From: CAYOEV01 sp964403075 | GTDB taxonomy: Bacteria > Bacteroidota > Bacteroidia > Cytophagales > Cyclobacteriaceae | Length of the DNA stretch: 64,000 nt | Assembly: GCA_964403075.1 (NCBI GenBank) | Contig: CAYOEV010000002.1 | Span: 62,001-126,000, forward strand | Direction: 5' to 3' | Shown: piece after piece, positions 1 to 8,141 of the stretch | Position numbering within the stretch: position 1 is the stretch's first letter | Layout: each line of letters starts with the position of its first letter | The notes under the pieces: model-generated | Told to the model about the DNA's origin: nothing | The model's database searches: none | The model's input: only the letters and a program-made list of their open reading frames with translations | Program-made: the position numbers and the translations under genes

Positions 1-267
1 TACGACGAAAATTTAGGGGTAGAGATAAAAGAGGGAGACGACGTTACCTACAGAGCTACATACCTTATCGATGAAACTGGCACCGTATTTTTCGAAGGCA
101 TTAACCACATGCCGCTAGGAAGAAACGTAAACGACTTCATTAGAATGATCGATGCATATACACACGTACAACAGCACGGAGAGGTCTGCCCTGCCAACTG
201 GGAAGAAGGCAAAGACGCAATGAAAGAAAACAGGAAAGGCGTCATGGACTATCTCAGCACTCATTAA
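1..267 (+). CDS. Peroxiredoxin (2-Cys, AhpC/Prx family), C-terminal part
   Basis: The frame is open from the left window edge, so the start and the peroxidatic cysteine lie outside. The visible 88 residues end the classical 2-Cys peroxiredoxin fold: a strand pair with ATYLIDETGTVFF, then the resolving-cysteine motif EVCPANW and a charged helix ending in MDYLSTH. Such enzymes reduce hydrogen peroxide and alkyl hydroperoxides in the cytoplasm, using a thioredoxin-type donor. A thioredoxin gene follows 35 bases downstream on the same strand and is a plausible electron donor, so the two probably share a transcript. Family assignment is firm. The exact subgroup (AhpC versus Prx1-like) cannot be settled without the N-terminus. 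Confidence 0.85.
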   Translation, partial: YDENLGVEIKEGDDVTYRATYLIDETGTVFFEGINHMPLGRNVNDFIRMIDAYTHVQQHGEVCPANWEEGKDAMKENRKGVMDYLSTH

Positions 268-302
268 TTTTTGTTAGTTCGCATTAAGTAAATAACGAAA
301 GC

Positions 303-617
303 ATGTTTAAAGAAATAGATCAAGACAATCTCGAGGAAATAGTAAAGAGCAATGAAAAGGTACTGGTACAGTATTCTGCCGGCTGGTGTGGCAACTGTCG
401 CATCATGAAGCCTAAATTTAAGCGCATGGCTGAGGCGCATGAGGAAATCCCTTTTCTGATGGTGGATGCGGAAAAATATCCAAACTCGCGCAAATTGGCC
501 AATGTAGATAACCTGCCCACTTTCGCCGCTTTTAAAGGCGGTAAAATAGTCAACCAAATACAGACCAATAAAGCTGAATCCTTAAAGGAATTTGTAGATG
601 CGGCTACCAGTAATTAA
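303..617 (+). CDS. Thioredoxin family protein
   Basis: A 104-residue single-domain thioredoxin. The active site reads WCGNC (C29, C32), and the cis-proline loop is NLPTFAAF. The usual thioredoxin centre is CGPC; the Asn in the third position is common in a Bacteroidota subgroup and suggests a dedicated partner rather than the general thioredoxin. No signal peptide is seen, so it should be cytoplasmic. It sits between the peroxiredoxin and the small DUF6952-like gene, whose start lies inside this gene's last 20 bases. I infer it recycles the upstream peroxiredoxin. Confidence 0.85.
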   Translation: MFKEIDQDNLEEIVKSNEKVLVQYSAGWCGNCRIMKPKFKRMAEAHEEIPFLMVDAEKYPNSRKLANVDNLPTFAAFKGGKIVNQIQTNKAESLKEFVDAATSN

Positions 618-861
618 ACATTTACACGCGTTTATCCAGACGCATGATCAGGATTACGTGTTAGAGGCCGTAGAAGTGCTGGAAGACCTTACTGAAAATG
701 AAAAACTGACCGATCAAGAATTGGATGTCATAGGTGAATTGTTATCAAATATGCATGGCGCATTGGAAGTGCGTAAAATGATAAAAAGCGGTAAAACTGA
801 AAAACAAGCCCTAAACACCTTCATGCAACGGGTGGTTGGTGCTATAGATAAAAACAATTGA
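598..861 (+). CDS. Small conserved Bacteroidota protein (DUF6952-like)
   Basis: An 87-residue cytoplasmic, mostly helical, acidic protein with no recognisable catalytic motif. The beginning MRLPVIKHL and the core LDVIGELLSNMHGALEVRKM match what I recall of a small Bacteroidota family listed as DUF6952. The ATG at 598 overlaps the thioredoxin gene by 20 bases. It is preferred because the MRLPVIKHL start is, from memory, conserved in the family and because overlap implies translational coupling. In relatives this gene also follows peroxiredoxin and thioredoxin genes, which suggests a role in peroxide defence, but the function is not known. Confidence 0.75.
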   Translation: MRLPVIKHLHAFIQTHDQDYVLEAVEVLEDLTENEKLTDQELDVIGELLSNMHGALEVRKMIKSGKTEKQALNTFMQRVVGAIDKNN

Positions 862-884
862 ACAGTTAATGGCACTATAAATGA

Positions 885-920
885 AAAAGATGACCAAGAA
901 ATTGGTCATCTTTTTTTTAT
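885..920 (+). terminator. Rho-independent terminator of the peroxiredoxin-thioredoxin operon
   Basis: An 11-bp perfect stem (AAGATGACCAA with its complement TTGGTCATCTT) closes a GAAA tetraloop. It is followed by a run of eight T and sits 24 bases after the last stop codon. It ends the redox cassette. Confidence 0.9.
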
Positions 921-937
921 CATTTCTTTGAAGTCAT

Positions 938-947
938 NNNNNNNNNN
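938..947. other. Assembly gap (ten N)
   Basis: Ten consecutive N are the usual scaffolding placeholder. The true distance, and even the adjacency, between the redox cassette on the left and nrdAB on the right is therefore uncertain. The roughly 120 bases to the right of the gap contain no recognisable gene. Confidence 0.97.
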
Positions 948-1070
948 ACCGACCTGTTGCCATACCCGCCATGACAGCAGGGGCAACTTAACGATCACAA
1001 GATCTCTTGAATACGTGTTGTAGGAAATATGGCCATAAAAGGTGAGCGCCAAGGATATATTATCTAAATA

Positions 1071-1106
1071 ATAAAACCCTGAAAGCGTTTGCTCTCAGGG
1101 TTTTAT
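1071..1106 (-). terminator. Terminator downstream of nrdA
   Basis: A 12-bp stem (ATAAAACCCTGA with TCAGGGTTTTAT) has a short inner AGC/GCT pairing. It lies 18 bases beyond the nrdA stop on the minus strand and is flanked by A/T-rich tracts on both sides, so it may work in both directions. Confidence 0.75.
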
Positions 1107-1124
1107 ATTTTTACTAATTAAATA

Positions 1125-3515
1125 TCAACTGCCACACATTTCGCAATCATCAGGATTATCCAATGAGCATTGTACGGCTGCTTGATTTTGCCTTTCAAGT
1201 TCCCCTCCAGTGGACGGCGGTACTTCAGTCTGTTCTTGCTGTTCTTTCTCTACCGTGAATTTAATGGCATCTGTAGCTGCCTTGGTACGGAGGTAATACA
1301 TACCGGTCTTGAGCCCCTTTTGCCAGGCGTAAAAATGCATGGAAGTCATCTTGCCAAAGTTCGGATCCTTCAGATGGATGTTCATGCTTTGACTTTGGCA
1401 AATGTAAGCGCCCCGGTCAGCTGCCATATCGATGATGGCCTTTTGAGAAATTTCCCATACAGTTTTGTAACGTGTTTTGATGTCCTCAGGTATCTCCGGG
1501 ATGTTTTGTACAGAGCCATTGTCCGCCTTGATTCTATTCATCATGCGGTCATCCCATAAGCCCCTGCCTATGAGGTCACGCATGAGGTATTTGTTGGCCA
1601 CTATAAATTCACCAGATAACACCCGTCTGACGTACAAGTTAGAGGTGTAAGGCTCAAAGCACTCGTTATTACCCAATATCTGCGAGGTAGACGCCGTAGG
1701 CATCGGCGCCACCAACAGGGAGTTTCTAACACCGTGTTTCTTCACTTTATTCTTCAATTCAAACCAATCCCATCTACCTGAGTCAGGTTCTACACCCCAC
1801 ATATCGAACTGAAAAATCCCTTTGGATACAGGTGAACCTTCAAAAGTCTCGTAGGCACCTTCTTTTTGTGCCAATTCCATGGATGTTTCCATGGCGCCGT
1901 AATAGATGGTTTCAAAAATGTCCTTATTAAGCCGGCGAGCCTCTGGTGACTCAAAGGCCATGCTCATTTCCATGAATGTATCAGCAAGACCCTGCACTCC
2001 AATACCGACAGGTCTATGCCGCATGTTGGACCGTCTGGCCTCCTCTACCGGATAATAATTCACATCGATGACTTTATTCAGGTTTCTCGTCACCACTTTG
2101 GTTACCTCGTACAATCTTTGATGATCAAAGGTGCCATCAGCCTTCACAAAACGTGGCAGGGCGATGGACGCCAGGTTACAGACCGCCACTTCGTCAGGTG
2201 AAGTATATTCAAGTATTTCCGTACAGAGATTACTGCTACGTATGGTGCCTAGATTTTTCTGGTTGGATTTTCTGTTGGCCGCATCTTTGAACAACATGTA
2301 AGGGGTACCTGTTTCTATTTGTGCCTCTAATATCTCAAACCAAAGTTCCTGGGCCTTAACCACCTTGCGTGCTTTCCCCTCTTTCTCATATTTGGCATAC
2401 AAACGCTCAAATTCCTCACCGTAGGTATCGCAAAGTCCTGGACATTCATTGGGATCTAATAAAGACCAATATTCATTGTCCTGTACCCGTTTCATGAAGA
2501 GGTCTGGAATCCACATGGCATAAAACAGATCTCTTGCACGCAATTCTTCCTTGCCATGATTTTTCTTAAGATCCAGGAAGTCAAAGATATCCGGATGCCA
2601 AGGCTCCAGGTATATCGCAAAACTACCTTTTCGCTTGCCTCCGCCCTGGTCAACATATCGGGCAGTCATGTCGAAGTTTCTCAACATGGGCACAATACCA
2701 TTTGAAGTGCCGTTGGTGCCTCGGATGTAAGAGCCCTTAGACCTTACATTGTGGATACTCAAACCAATACCACCAGCGGATTGTGATATTTTAGCACACT
2801 GCTTTAACGTATCATAAATCCCATCGATGCTATCGTCTTTCATGGTCAATAAAAAGCAGGAAGACAACTGTGGCTTGGGTGTGCCGGCGTTGAAAAGCGT
2901 GGGTGTGGCATGGGTAAACCATTTCTGCGACATCAGGTCATAAGTTTCAATGGCCGCATCAATATCTTCTTTGTGAATCCCCACCGCCACACGCATGAGC
3001 ATATGCTGTGGACGTTCTACAATTTTCCCATCCAGCTTGATCAAATAGGAACGTTCCAGCGTTTTAAAACCGAAATAATCATAATTGTAATCACGGTTGT
3101 AATCAATGGCATCATCCAGTCGCTTGGCATTGGCCTGAATGATACCAAATACCTCCGAGGAAATGAGACCTGCATTGGTTCCGGTTTCCGGATTCATGTA
3201 GGTGTACAAGCGCTTCATCGTATTAAAAAATGATGAAGAAGATTCCGTCTGTTTGTGGAGGTTAGAAATTTCTATCCTTGCCGCCAATTTGGCAAAATCT
3301 GGATGACGTGTGGTCATCGTCGCAGCGACTTCGGCCGCCAGGTGATCCAACTGCTCGGTAGATACACCATCGTACAAACCGTCAATCACCTTTTTGGCAA
3401 TTTCTACCGGTTTAATAAAATCAGGGTTCAGCTCATTGCACAGTTTTTCCAAACGTGCGGTGATTTTATCAAATTTTACTGATTCTCTTCGTCCGTCTCT
3501 TTTGATTACTAACAT
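1125..3515 (-). CDS. nrdA: Ribonucleoside-diphosphate reductase, class Ia, alpha subunit
   Basis: A 796-residue catalytic subunit that reduces ribonucleoside diphosphates to deoxyribonucleotides. An N-terminal ATP-cone (about residues 1-90, VIKRDGRRE) gives dATP feedback control. The barrel follows with SSCFLL (active-site cysteine), NLCTEI (the Asn/Cys/Glu radical triad), AVCNLASI (second redox cysteine) and LYVRRV (radical-transfer tyrosines). The C-terminal tail carries the shuttle cysteines CEMC four residues from the end. It lies 17 bases downstream of nrdB, so one nrdB-nrdA operon is expected. A strong terminator follows. Length and motifs are normal for the family. Confidence 0.97.
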   Translation of the reverse strand: MLVIKRDGRRESVKFDKITARLEKLCNELNPDFIKPVEIAKKVIDGLYDGVSTEQLDHLAAEVAATMTTRHPDFAKLAARIEISNLHKQTESSSSFFNTMKRLYTYMNPETGTNAGLISSEVFGIIQANAKRLDDAIDYNRDYNYDYFGFKTLERSYLIKLDGKIVERPQHMLMRVAVGIHKEDIDAAIETYDLMSQKWFTHATPTLFNAGTPKPQLSSCFLLTMKDDSIDGIYDTLKQCAKISQSAGGIGLSIHNVRSKGSYIRGTNGTSNGIVPMLRNFDMTARYVDQGGGKRKGSFAIYLEPWHPDIFDFLDLKKNHGKEELRARDLFYAMWIPDLFMKRVQDNEYWSLLDPNECPGLCDTYGEEFERLYAKYEKEGKARKVVKAQELWFEILEAQIETGTPYMLFKDAANRKSNQKNLGTIRSSNLCTEILEYTSPDEVAVCNLASIALPRFVKADGTFDHQRLYEVTKVVTRNLNKVIDVNYYPVEEARRSNMRHRPVGIGVQGLADTFMEMSMAFESPEARRLNKDIFETIYYGAMETSMELAQKEGAYETFEGSPVSKGIFQFDMWGVEPDSGRWDWFELKNKVKKHGVRNSLLVAPMPTASTSQILGNNECFEPYTSNLYVRRVLSGEFIVANKYLMRDLIGRGLWDDRMMNRIKADNGSVQNIPEIPEDIKTRYKTVWEISQKAIIDMAADRGAYICQSQSMNIHLKDPNFGKMTSMHFYAWQKGLKTGMYYLRTKAATDAIKFTVEKEQQEQTEVPPSTGGELERQNQAAVQCSLDNPDDCEMCGS

Positions 3516-3532
3516 AGTGTGTGATGTTGATT

Positions 3533-4510
3533 TTAAAAATCTTCGTCCAATGAAAAAGTTTTGGATTGCTCTCTGCCACCCATAACTCCGGCTTTCTGGT
3601 ATTCTGCTACCCGCTTTTCGAAGAAGTTGGTTTTTCCCTGTAATGAAATCATTTCCATGAAATCAAAAGGATTCGTTGAATTGTAAAGTTTTTCACAGTT
3701 CAGTTCTGTCAACAAACGATCTGCCACAAACTCAATGTATTGGCACATCAAATCGGCATTCATGCCTATTAATTTCACTGGCAGCGCATCGGTTACAAAT
3801 TCCTTTTCAATTGATACTGCGTCACTAATAATTGCCCTTACCGTTTCTTCAGGTAGCTTATTTTCCACATGGTTGTTGTAAAGGAGGCATGCGAAATCAC
3901 AATGCAGTCCCTCATCTCGTGAGATCAACTCATTAGAGAAAGACAAGCCTGGCATTAGCCCGCGTTTTTTTAACCAAAAAATAGAACAGAAGCTACCGGA
4001 AAAGAAAATGCCCTCTACCGCAGCAAAGGCGACCAAACGTTCCTGGAAGTTTCCCTCGTCGATCCACCTCAAAGCCCACTCCGCTTTTTTCTTGACACAA
4101 TCCAAAGTTTCTATGGCATGCAGTAATCTGTCTTTCTCTTGGTTGTCTTTGACGTAAGTGTCGATTAACAACGAGTAAGTCTCTGAGTGTATATTCTCAA
4201 TGGCTATCTGAAAGCCATAGAAGAATTTGGCTTCAGTGTACTGTACCTCTGATACGAAATGCTCCGCAAGGTTTTCATTTACAATGCCGTCACTGGCGGC
4301 AAAAAACGCCAATACGTGTTTTATAAAATGCTTTTCGTTGTCATTCAGTTTGCTGTTCCAGTCGGTCAAATCTTGACTCAAATCAATCTCCTCGGCGGTC
4401 CAGAAACTGGCTTCTGCTTTCTTGTAATACTCCCAAATGTCTGACTGTTCGATGGGAAATAATACAAATCTGTTCTTGTTTTCGTCTAAAATGGGTTCGA
4501 CATGGGTCAT
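3533..4510 (-). CDS. nrdB: Ribonucleoside-diphosphate reductase, class Ia, beta subunit
   Basis: A 325-residue radical-generating subunit. By alignment to E. coli NrdB from memory, the diiron ligands are D74, E105, H108, E166, E200 and H203. The stable tyrosyl radical residue is present as Y112 in the motif ENIHSETY, which separates it from Tyr-less manganese or Ic types. The C-terminal tail SLDEDF is the acidic peptide that docks on NrdA. It is the first gene of the nrdBA operon. Its upstream region is 426 bases long and shared with the divergent ribosomal operon. Confidence 0.97.
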   Translation of the reverse strand: MTHVEPILDENKNRFVLFPIEQSDIWEYYKKAEASFWTAEEIDLSQDLTDWNSKLNDNEKHFIKHVLAFFAASDGIVNENLAEHFVSEVQYTEAKFFYGFQIAIENIHSETYSLLIDTYVKDNQEKDRLLHAIETLDCVKKKAEWALRWIDEGNFQERLVAFAAVEGIFFSGSFCSIFWLKKRGLMPGLSFSNELISRDEGLHCDFACLLYNNHVENKLPEETVRAIISDAVSIEKEFVTDALPVKLIGMNADLMCQYIEFVADRLLTELNCEKLYNSTNPFDFMEMISLQGKTNFFEKRVAEYQKAGVMGGREQSKTFSLDEDF

Positions 4511-4936
4511 TTCGCGTACTACTTTTAATTTTCTATCACTTCAATCTGTCTTCCTAAAAACTAAAAACAATCCTGCATCCCGAAAGATTTCGGCACGGAC
4601 GAATGAATCGATTAAGCTTAAAAGGAAAAGACCTGTGCGGTGGTTTAAATTCCGAAGGCCATGTACAAATGTTAATAAAAGGTGCATAAATTCCAAAGGG
4701 TTTTTACGGGTCATCAACTTATCGTAACATTTACATAATTTTCCATATAACTAGCTGATTTACAATTTATTAATATTTAATTTTCGAAGACTAACTTCAT
4801 TCAATACAGGCTTTATTCGAGGATGAAAAATTTTTAAAAAAAATGAAAAAGTTTTCCACACCGTGAAAGCACCATTGGCTATTGTATGTGTAGGTGATAT
4901 CTCCTATCTTTGCAATCCTTTTTGAAAATATGATAT
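4511..4936. other. Divergent intergenic region nrdB / rplU
   Basis: 426 bases without a supportable gene. It must hold the promoters of nrdBA (leftward) and rplU-rpmA (rightward). Seen in it are a short perfect palindrome CCGAAAGATTTCGG (4580-4593), an A-rich tract (about 4825-4850), a TTTTCCACA 9-mer matching the DnaA-box consensus (4852-4860), and the rplU promoter listed separately. I found no exact TAnnTTTG box on the minus strand for nrdB. Confidence 0.6.
4881..4912 (+). promoter_or_regulatory. Bacteroidota-type sigma promoter for rplU-rpmA
   Basis: The -7 box TATCTTTG (4905-4912) fits TAnnTTTG exactly. A -33 box ATTG (4881-4884, consensus TTTG) lies 20 bases upstream, the usual spacing for the primary sigma factor of this phylum. 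The expected start of transcription is about 4918, leaving a leader of about 20 bases. Confidence 0.7.
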
Positions 4937-5248
4937 ATGTACGCCATAGTAGACATCTCGGGTAAGCAATACAAAGTTGAGAAAGACAAGTACATTTACA
5001 CGCCTCTCCTCTCTGAAAAGGAAGGTGCAAAAATCAACTTTGATGAAGTTCTTTTGGTCTCGGACGATGGGAAGGTAAAGGTGGGCACGCCAAAAGTGAA
5101 AGGAGCATCGGTGTCAGGCAAAATATTGGCGCATACCAAGGGCGCCAAGGTGATTGTATTTAAAAAGAAGCGACGCAAAGGATATCGTGTGAAGAATGGG
5201 CATCGGCAGCCATTCTCAAAAGTATTGATCGAAGACATTAAAGGTTAA
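4937..5248 (+). CDS. rplU: 50S ribosomal protein L21
   Basis: A 103-residue L21 starting MYAIVDISGKQYKVEKDKY. Its C-terminal 23S-rRNA-binding section is rich in Lys/Arg (KKKRRKGYRVKNGHRQ). Length and motif order are standard. It is first in the conserved rplU-rpmA operon with only six bases to rpmA. Confidence 0.97.
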   Translation: MYAIVDISGKQYKVEKDKYIYTPLLSEKEGAKINFDEVLLVSDDGKVKVGTPKVKGASVSGKILAHTKGAKVIVFKKKRRKGYRVKNGHRQPFSKVLIEDIKG

Positions 5249-5254
5249 GAAATC

Positions 5255-5518
5255 ATGGCTCACAAGAAAGGTGTAGGTAGCTCCAGAAACGGGCGAGATT
5301 CGGAAAGCAAAAGGCTGGGCGTAAAAATATTTGGCGGTCAAAAAGCAATCGCCGGCAACATCATTGTTCGTCAACGTGGTACAAAACATCACCCGGGTAC
5401 CAATGTAGGTATGGGAAAAGACCACACTTTATATGCATTGACTGATGGTGTAGTGACGTTCCGCAAAACACGCGGCAATCGCTCCTACGTTCATGTGGAG
5501 TCTTCTCCGGCCAATTGA
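5255..5518 (+). CDS. rpmA: 50S ribosomal protein L27
   Basis: An 87-residue L27 with the typical start MAHKKGVGSSRNGRDSES and the core QRGTKHHPGTNVGMGKDHT. The N-terminal tail reaches the peptidyl-transferase centre. There is no Firmicutes-type cleavable N-terminal extension. Six bases separate it from rplU, so it is co-transcribed. Confidence 0.97.
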   Translation: MAHKKGVGSSRNGRDSESKRLGVKIFGGQKAIAGNIIVRQRGTKHHPGTNVGMGKDHTLYALTDGVVTFRKTRGNRSYVHVESSPAN

Positions 5519-5569
5519 ATAACATTTCATAGGAAAGCTGTAACGCAAAAACAGCGTCATTTTCTGAGT

Positions 5570-6064
5570 TCAGATTACTAATGATTTTCTAGGGCGACCC
5601 GGGAGTGTAGTTTCAGGTTTGAAGCCATTTTTATAGCGTTTCTTTCGGGTCTTCCAGACTTTGAAGTTGTTCTTGTTTCCCACTTCAAACTGCCATTTCA
5701 TATGTTCTGACTTGGTCATCCATGCGAGATTGGTATAACTGTTATTTCTGGGATTATTGTCCTTGTGAATAATCATGATCCGTCCATTGGGATCTTCGTT
5801 TGGTACGAACAATTTGGCTACTTCCTTGTGAGGATAAACAGTGCGTCGCAGTTTGTTGTCGTCGATCAAATCCAAAAAATAACATTTGCAAATTTTATTC
5901 CAGCGTTGCCTCATCAGCTTACCTCTGATTTTCATTTCGACCTTACTGCCTTTATGAAAAACCTTTCGAGTTTTACTTCTGATTTTACCTTTATTAGAAA
6001 TTTCGTAATTGCTGAATCCGGGCATTTCAGCCCAGCGTACTTTAACGGTCGTGTGAGTGGACAT
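5570..6064 (-). CDS. NUMOD4 / HNH_3-type endonuclease-like protein
   Basis: A 164-residue basic protein. Residues about 10-35 (WAEMPGFSNYEISNKGKIRS) match the NUMOD4 motif found in homing endonucleases. Residues about 75-122 follow the HNH_3 pattern: a first His in VYPHKEVAKLF (H79), then IIHKDNNPRNNSYTNLAWMT with H100 and the conserved Asn residues. The tail is Lys/Arg-rich and ends with GRPRK, like an AT-hook. HNH proteins of this kind nick or cut DNA and usually sit in phages or introns. This one is free-standing beside rpmA with no intron or phage gene visible, so it may be a leftover homing enzyme or a domesticated DNA-binding protein. Catalytic residues look intact; activity is not shown. 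Confidence 0.75.
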   Translation of the reverse strand: MSTHTTVKVRWAEMPGFSNYEISNKGKIRSKTRKVFHKGSKVEMKIRGKLMRQRWNKICKCYFLDLIDDNKLRRTVYPHKEVAKLFVPNEDPNGRIMIIHKDNNPRNNSYTNLAWMTKSEHMKWQFEVGNKNNFKVWKTRKKRYKNGFKPETTLPGRPRKSLVI

Positions 6065-6185
6065 GTGTGCGATTTTGGTTTACCAATGAGCTTTCCAAAA
6101 CCTAGTTCCATAATGAGTATATTAAAAGTAGCTTTTTTTATTGAATCCATGGTCGTTTACTACAAGAATCACTTAAAATAGCCAC

Positions 6186-6491
6186 ATGATCCTTTACAAC
6201 GTTACGATCAACGTCGACGATGACATCCGCGAGGAATGGTTGCGTTGGATGAAAGAAGAACATATACCTGAGATAATGGCCACAGGCTTCTTCTTAGATT
6301 CACGCATTTTACGGCTACTGAGCGAACAACCGGATGCCTCGGGAGTAACCTATGCAGTACAGTACCAGACGCGTAACATGGGTGATCTGGATACATACCT
6401 AAAAGAACACGCCCCTTTGTTGCAGCAAAAACACATCGAACGATACGCTGCCAAGGCCATTGCTTTTCGCAGCGTGTTGGAGGAAGTTTAG
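6186..6491 (+). CDS. DUF4286 family protein
   Basis: A 101-residue cytoplasmic protein beginning MILYNVTINVDDDI, with the blocks EEHIPEIMATGFF and GVTYAVQYQTR. The pattern and length fit the DUF4286 family, which appears to have a small ferredoxin-like alpha/beta fold resembling monooxygenase-type dimers. No function is established. It stands alone, divergent from the HNH gene, with 121 bases between them. Confidence 0.8.
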   Translation: MILYNVTINVDDDIREEWLRWMKEEHIPEIMATGFFLDSRILRLLSEQPDASGVTYAVQYQTRNMGDLDTYLKEHAPLLQQKHIERYAAKAIAFRSVLEEV

Positions 6492-6692
6492 GAACCTGAC
6501 TGGTGGATGCCATTGACCTCCTCTCCATATGGCTTGAACTAAATATTCTACCTCATTGGGAGGCTAACCAATATTCGTCGGAGGCTTTTTTCTTACCCGT
6601 GGTCTTGGCATTATTCGAAACGTTCGTGAAAAGGAAAAGTAGTGATTCAAACTTTTTCCAATCGTGTCAGATAGATTGTCTCTGAACGTAGC

Positions 6693-8123
6693 TCAGCTAC
6701 TGCCGCCTGAAGAATCCATACGCTCCTGCCCTAAAAATTCATTCACTTCCTCTGCTGCTCTTCTGCCTTCTGCAATGGCCCATACCACCAGTGATTGTCC
6801 GCGTCGCATGTCTCCAGCGGCAAAAATCTTTTTTTGACTCGTACGAAAGCCTTCCGTTTTTACATTGCCGCGGTTGTTCAAGTCCACCCCTAATTGATTC
6901 AGCAGGCCTTCTTTTTGTGGGTGCAAAAAGCCGGCGGCAATCAATGCGAGATCACAAGGTATGATATGCTCAGATTCAGGCACCGCTTTCATCTGACCGT
7001 CGACGAAATTGACGGTCACCACTTGCAGTCCTGTCAGTTTACCTTTTTCACCTGTGAATTTCTTGGTTAGCAGCGCCCACTTCCGTTGAGCACCTTCTTC
7101 ATGGGAAGACGAGGTGCGCAGGACCATCGGCCATTCTGGCCAAGGATTGTCAGCGATTCTTTTTGCCGGTGGCTTATCCAATATTTCAATTTGTGTGACA
7201 CTTTTAGCGCCTTGTCGATTACTGGTACCTACGCAGTCGGAACCCGTATCACCACCTCCGATCACTACCACATTTTTGTCTTTTGCCAAAATAGGCTCCC
7301 CCTCATTGGACATTCCTTTCACTGCCCGATTTTGGTAAGTCAGAAAATCCATGGCAAAATGTACACCATCCAATTCCCGTCCGGGTATGGTTAAATCCCG
7401 GGGCACGGTGCTTCCGCCCGCCAAAATCAAGGCATCGTTTGACGCTAGTAGCTCGGAAGCAGACACGTCCTTACCCACTTCGGTATTTAAGGTGAATGTA
7501 ATGCCTTCGGCTTTAAGCAGGTCAACGCGCCTTCTGACCACGTCTTTGTCTAGCTTGAAATCCGGTATGCCGTAACGCAGTAAGCCACCCACCTCATCGT
7601 CTTTTTCAAAAACCGTTACGAAATGTCCCTGCTGATTTAGCTCGTCTGCCGCAGCCAGACCGGCCGGCCCTGACCCAATCACCGCGATTCGCTTATTTGT
7701 TCTGTATGGTGGTATTCTGGGAACTTCCCAACCCTCCTCAAAAGCCCGGTCGGCAATCGTTCGCTCTATCTGTTCGATGGAGACGGGATCGTTGTTGATG
7801 CCCAGCACGCAGGCGCCTTCACAGGGGGCCGGACAAATACGGCCCGTGAACTCTGGGAAATTATTGGTTGACTTGAGGATGGCGTGTGCCTCCTTCCACT
7901 GTCCACGGTAGACGGCATCATTGAAATCTGGAATTTTGTTTCCTAGCGGGCAGCCTGAATGGCAGAAGGGCACGCCACAGTCCATACATCGTGCCGTTTG
8001 TGCATGCGACTGTGTGGCATCCAGGGGTGCCACGAACTCAGCATAGCTTTCTATACGTTCTTCCACCGGTGCTGTAGCTGGGTTTTCTCTTTCGTATTCT
8101 AAAAATCCTGTCGGTTTTCCCAT
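6693..8123 (-). CDS. gltD: Glutamate synthase (NADPH), small subunit
   Basis: A 476-residue flavoprotein that feeds electrons from NAD(P)H to GltB. Two N-terminal cysteine clusters bind 4Fe-4S centres (CMDCGVPFCHSGCP and CPAPCEGACVLG). The FAD-binding motif is VIGSGPAGLAAADEL, and the pyridine nucleotide site is VVVIGGGDTGSDCVG. It follows gltB after 18 bases, so the two form one operon. The family also includes other beta-subunit-like oxidoreductases, but the neighbour gltB makes the role clear. Confidence 0.96.
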   Translation of the reverse strand: MGKPTGFLEYERENPATAPVEERIESYAEFVAPLDATQSHAQTARCMDCGVPFCHSGCPLGNKIPDFNDAVYRGQWKEAHAILKSTNNFPEFTGRICPAPCEGACVLGINNDPVSIEQIERTIADRAFEEGWEVPRIPPYRTNKRIAVIGSGPAGLAAADELNQQGHFVTVFEKDDEVGGLLRYGIPDFKLDKDVVRRRVDLLKAEGITFTLNTEVGKDVSASELLASNDALILAGGSTVPRDLTIPGRELDGVHFAMDFLTYQNRAVKGMSNEGEPILAKDKNVVVIGGGDTGSDCVGTSNRQGAKSVTQIEILDKPPAKRIADNPWPEWPMVLRTSSSHEEGAQRKWALLTKKFTGEKGKLTGLQVVTVNFVDGQMKAVPESEHIIPCDLALIAAGFLHPQKEGLLNQLGVDLNNRGNVKTEGFRTSQKKIFAAGDMRRGQSLVVWAIAEGRRAAEEVNEFLGQERMDSSGGSS

Positions 8124-8141
8124 TGTTAATTTCCGTTTCGT

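Noticed and set aside
4580..4593. Palindrome CCGAAAGATTTCGG upstream of nrdB as a possible operator
   Set aside because: It is short, single, and does not match the NrdR-box pattern; there is no second copy in the region.
6541..6600. Possible terminator for gltD with repeated GGAGGCT
   Set aside because: The two GGAGGCT copies are direct, not inverted, so they cannot form a hairpin with each other.
6503..6685. 60-codon plus-strand frame between the DUF4286-like gene and gltD
   Set aside because: Composition looks random, there is no family motif, and it lies where only untranslated sequence is expected.
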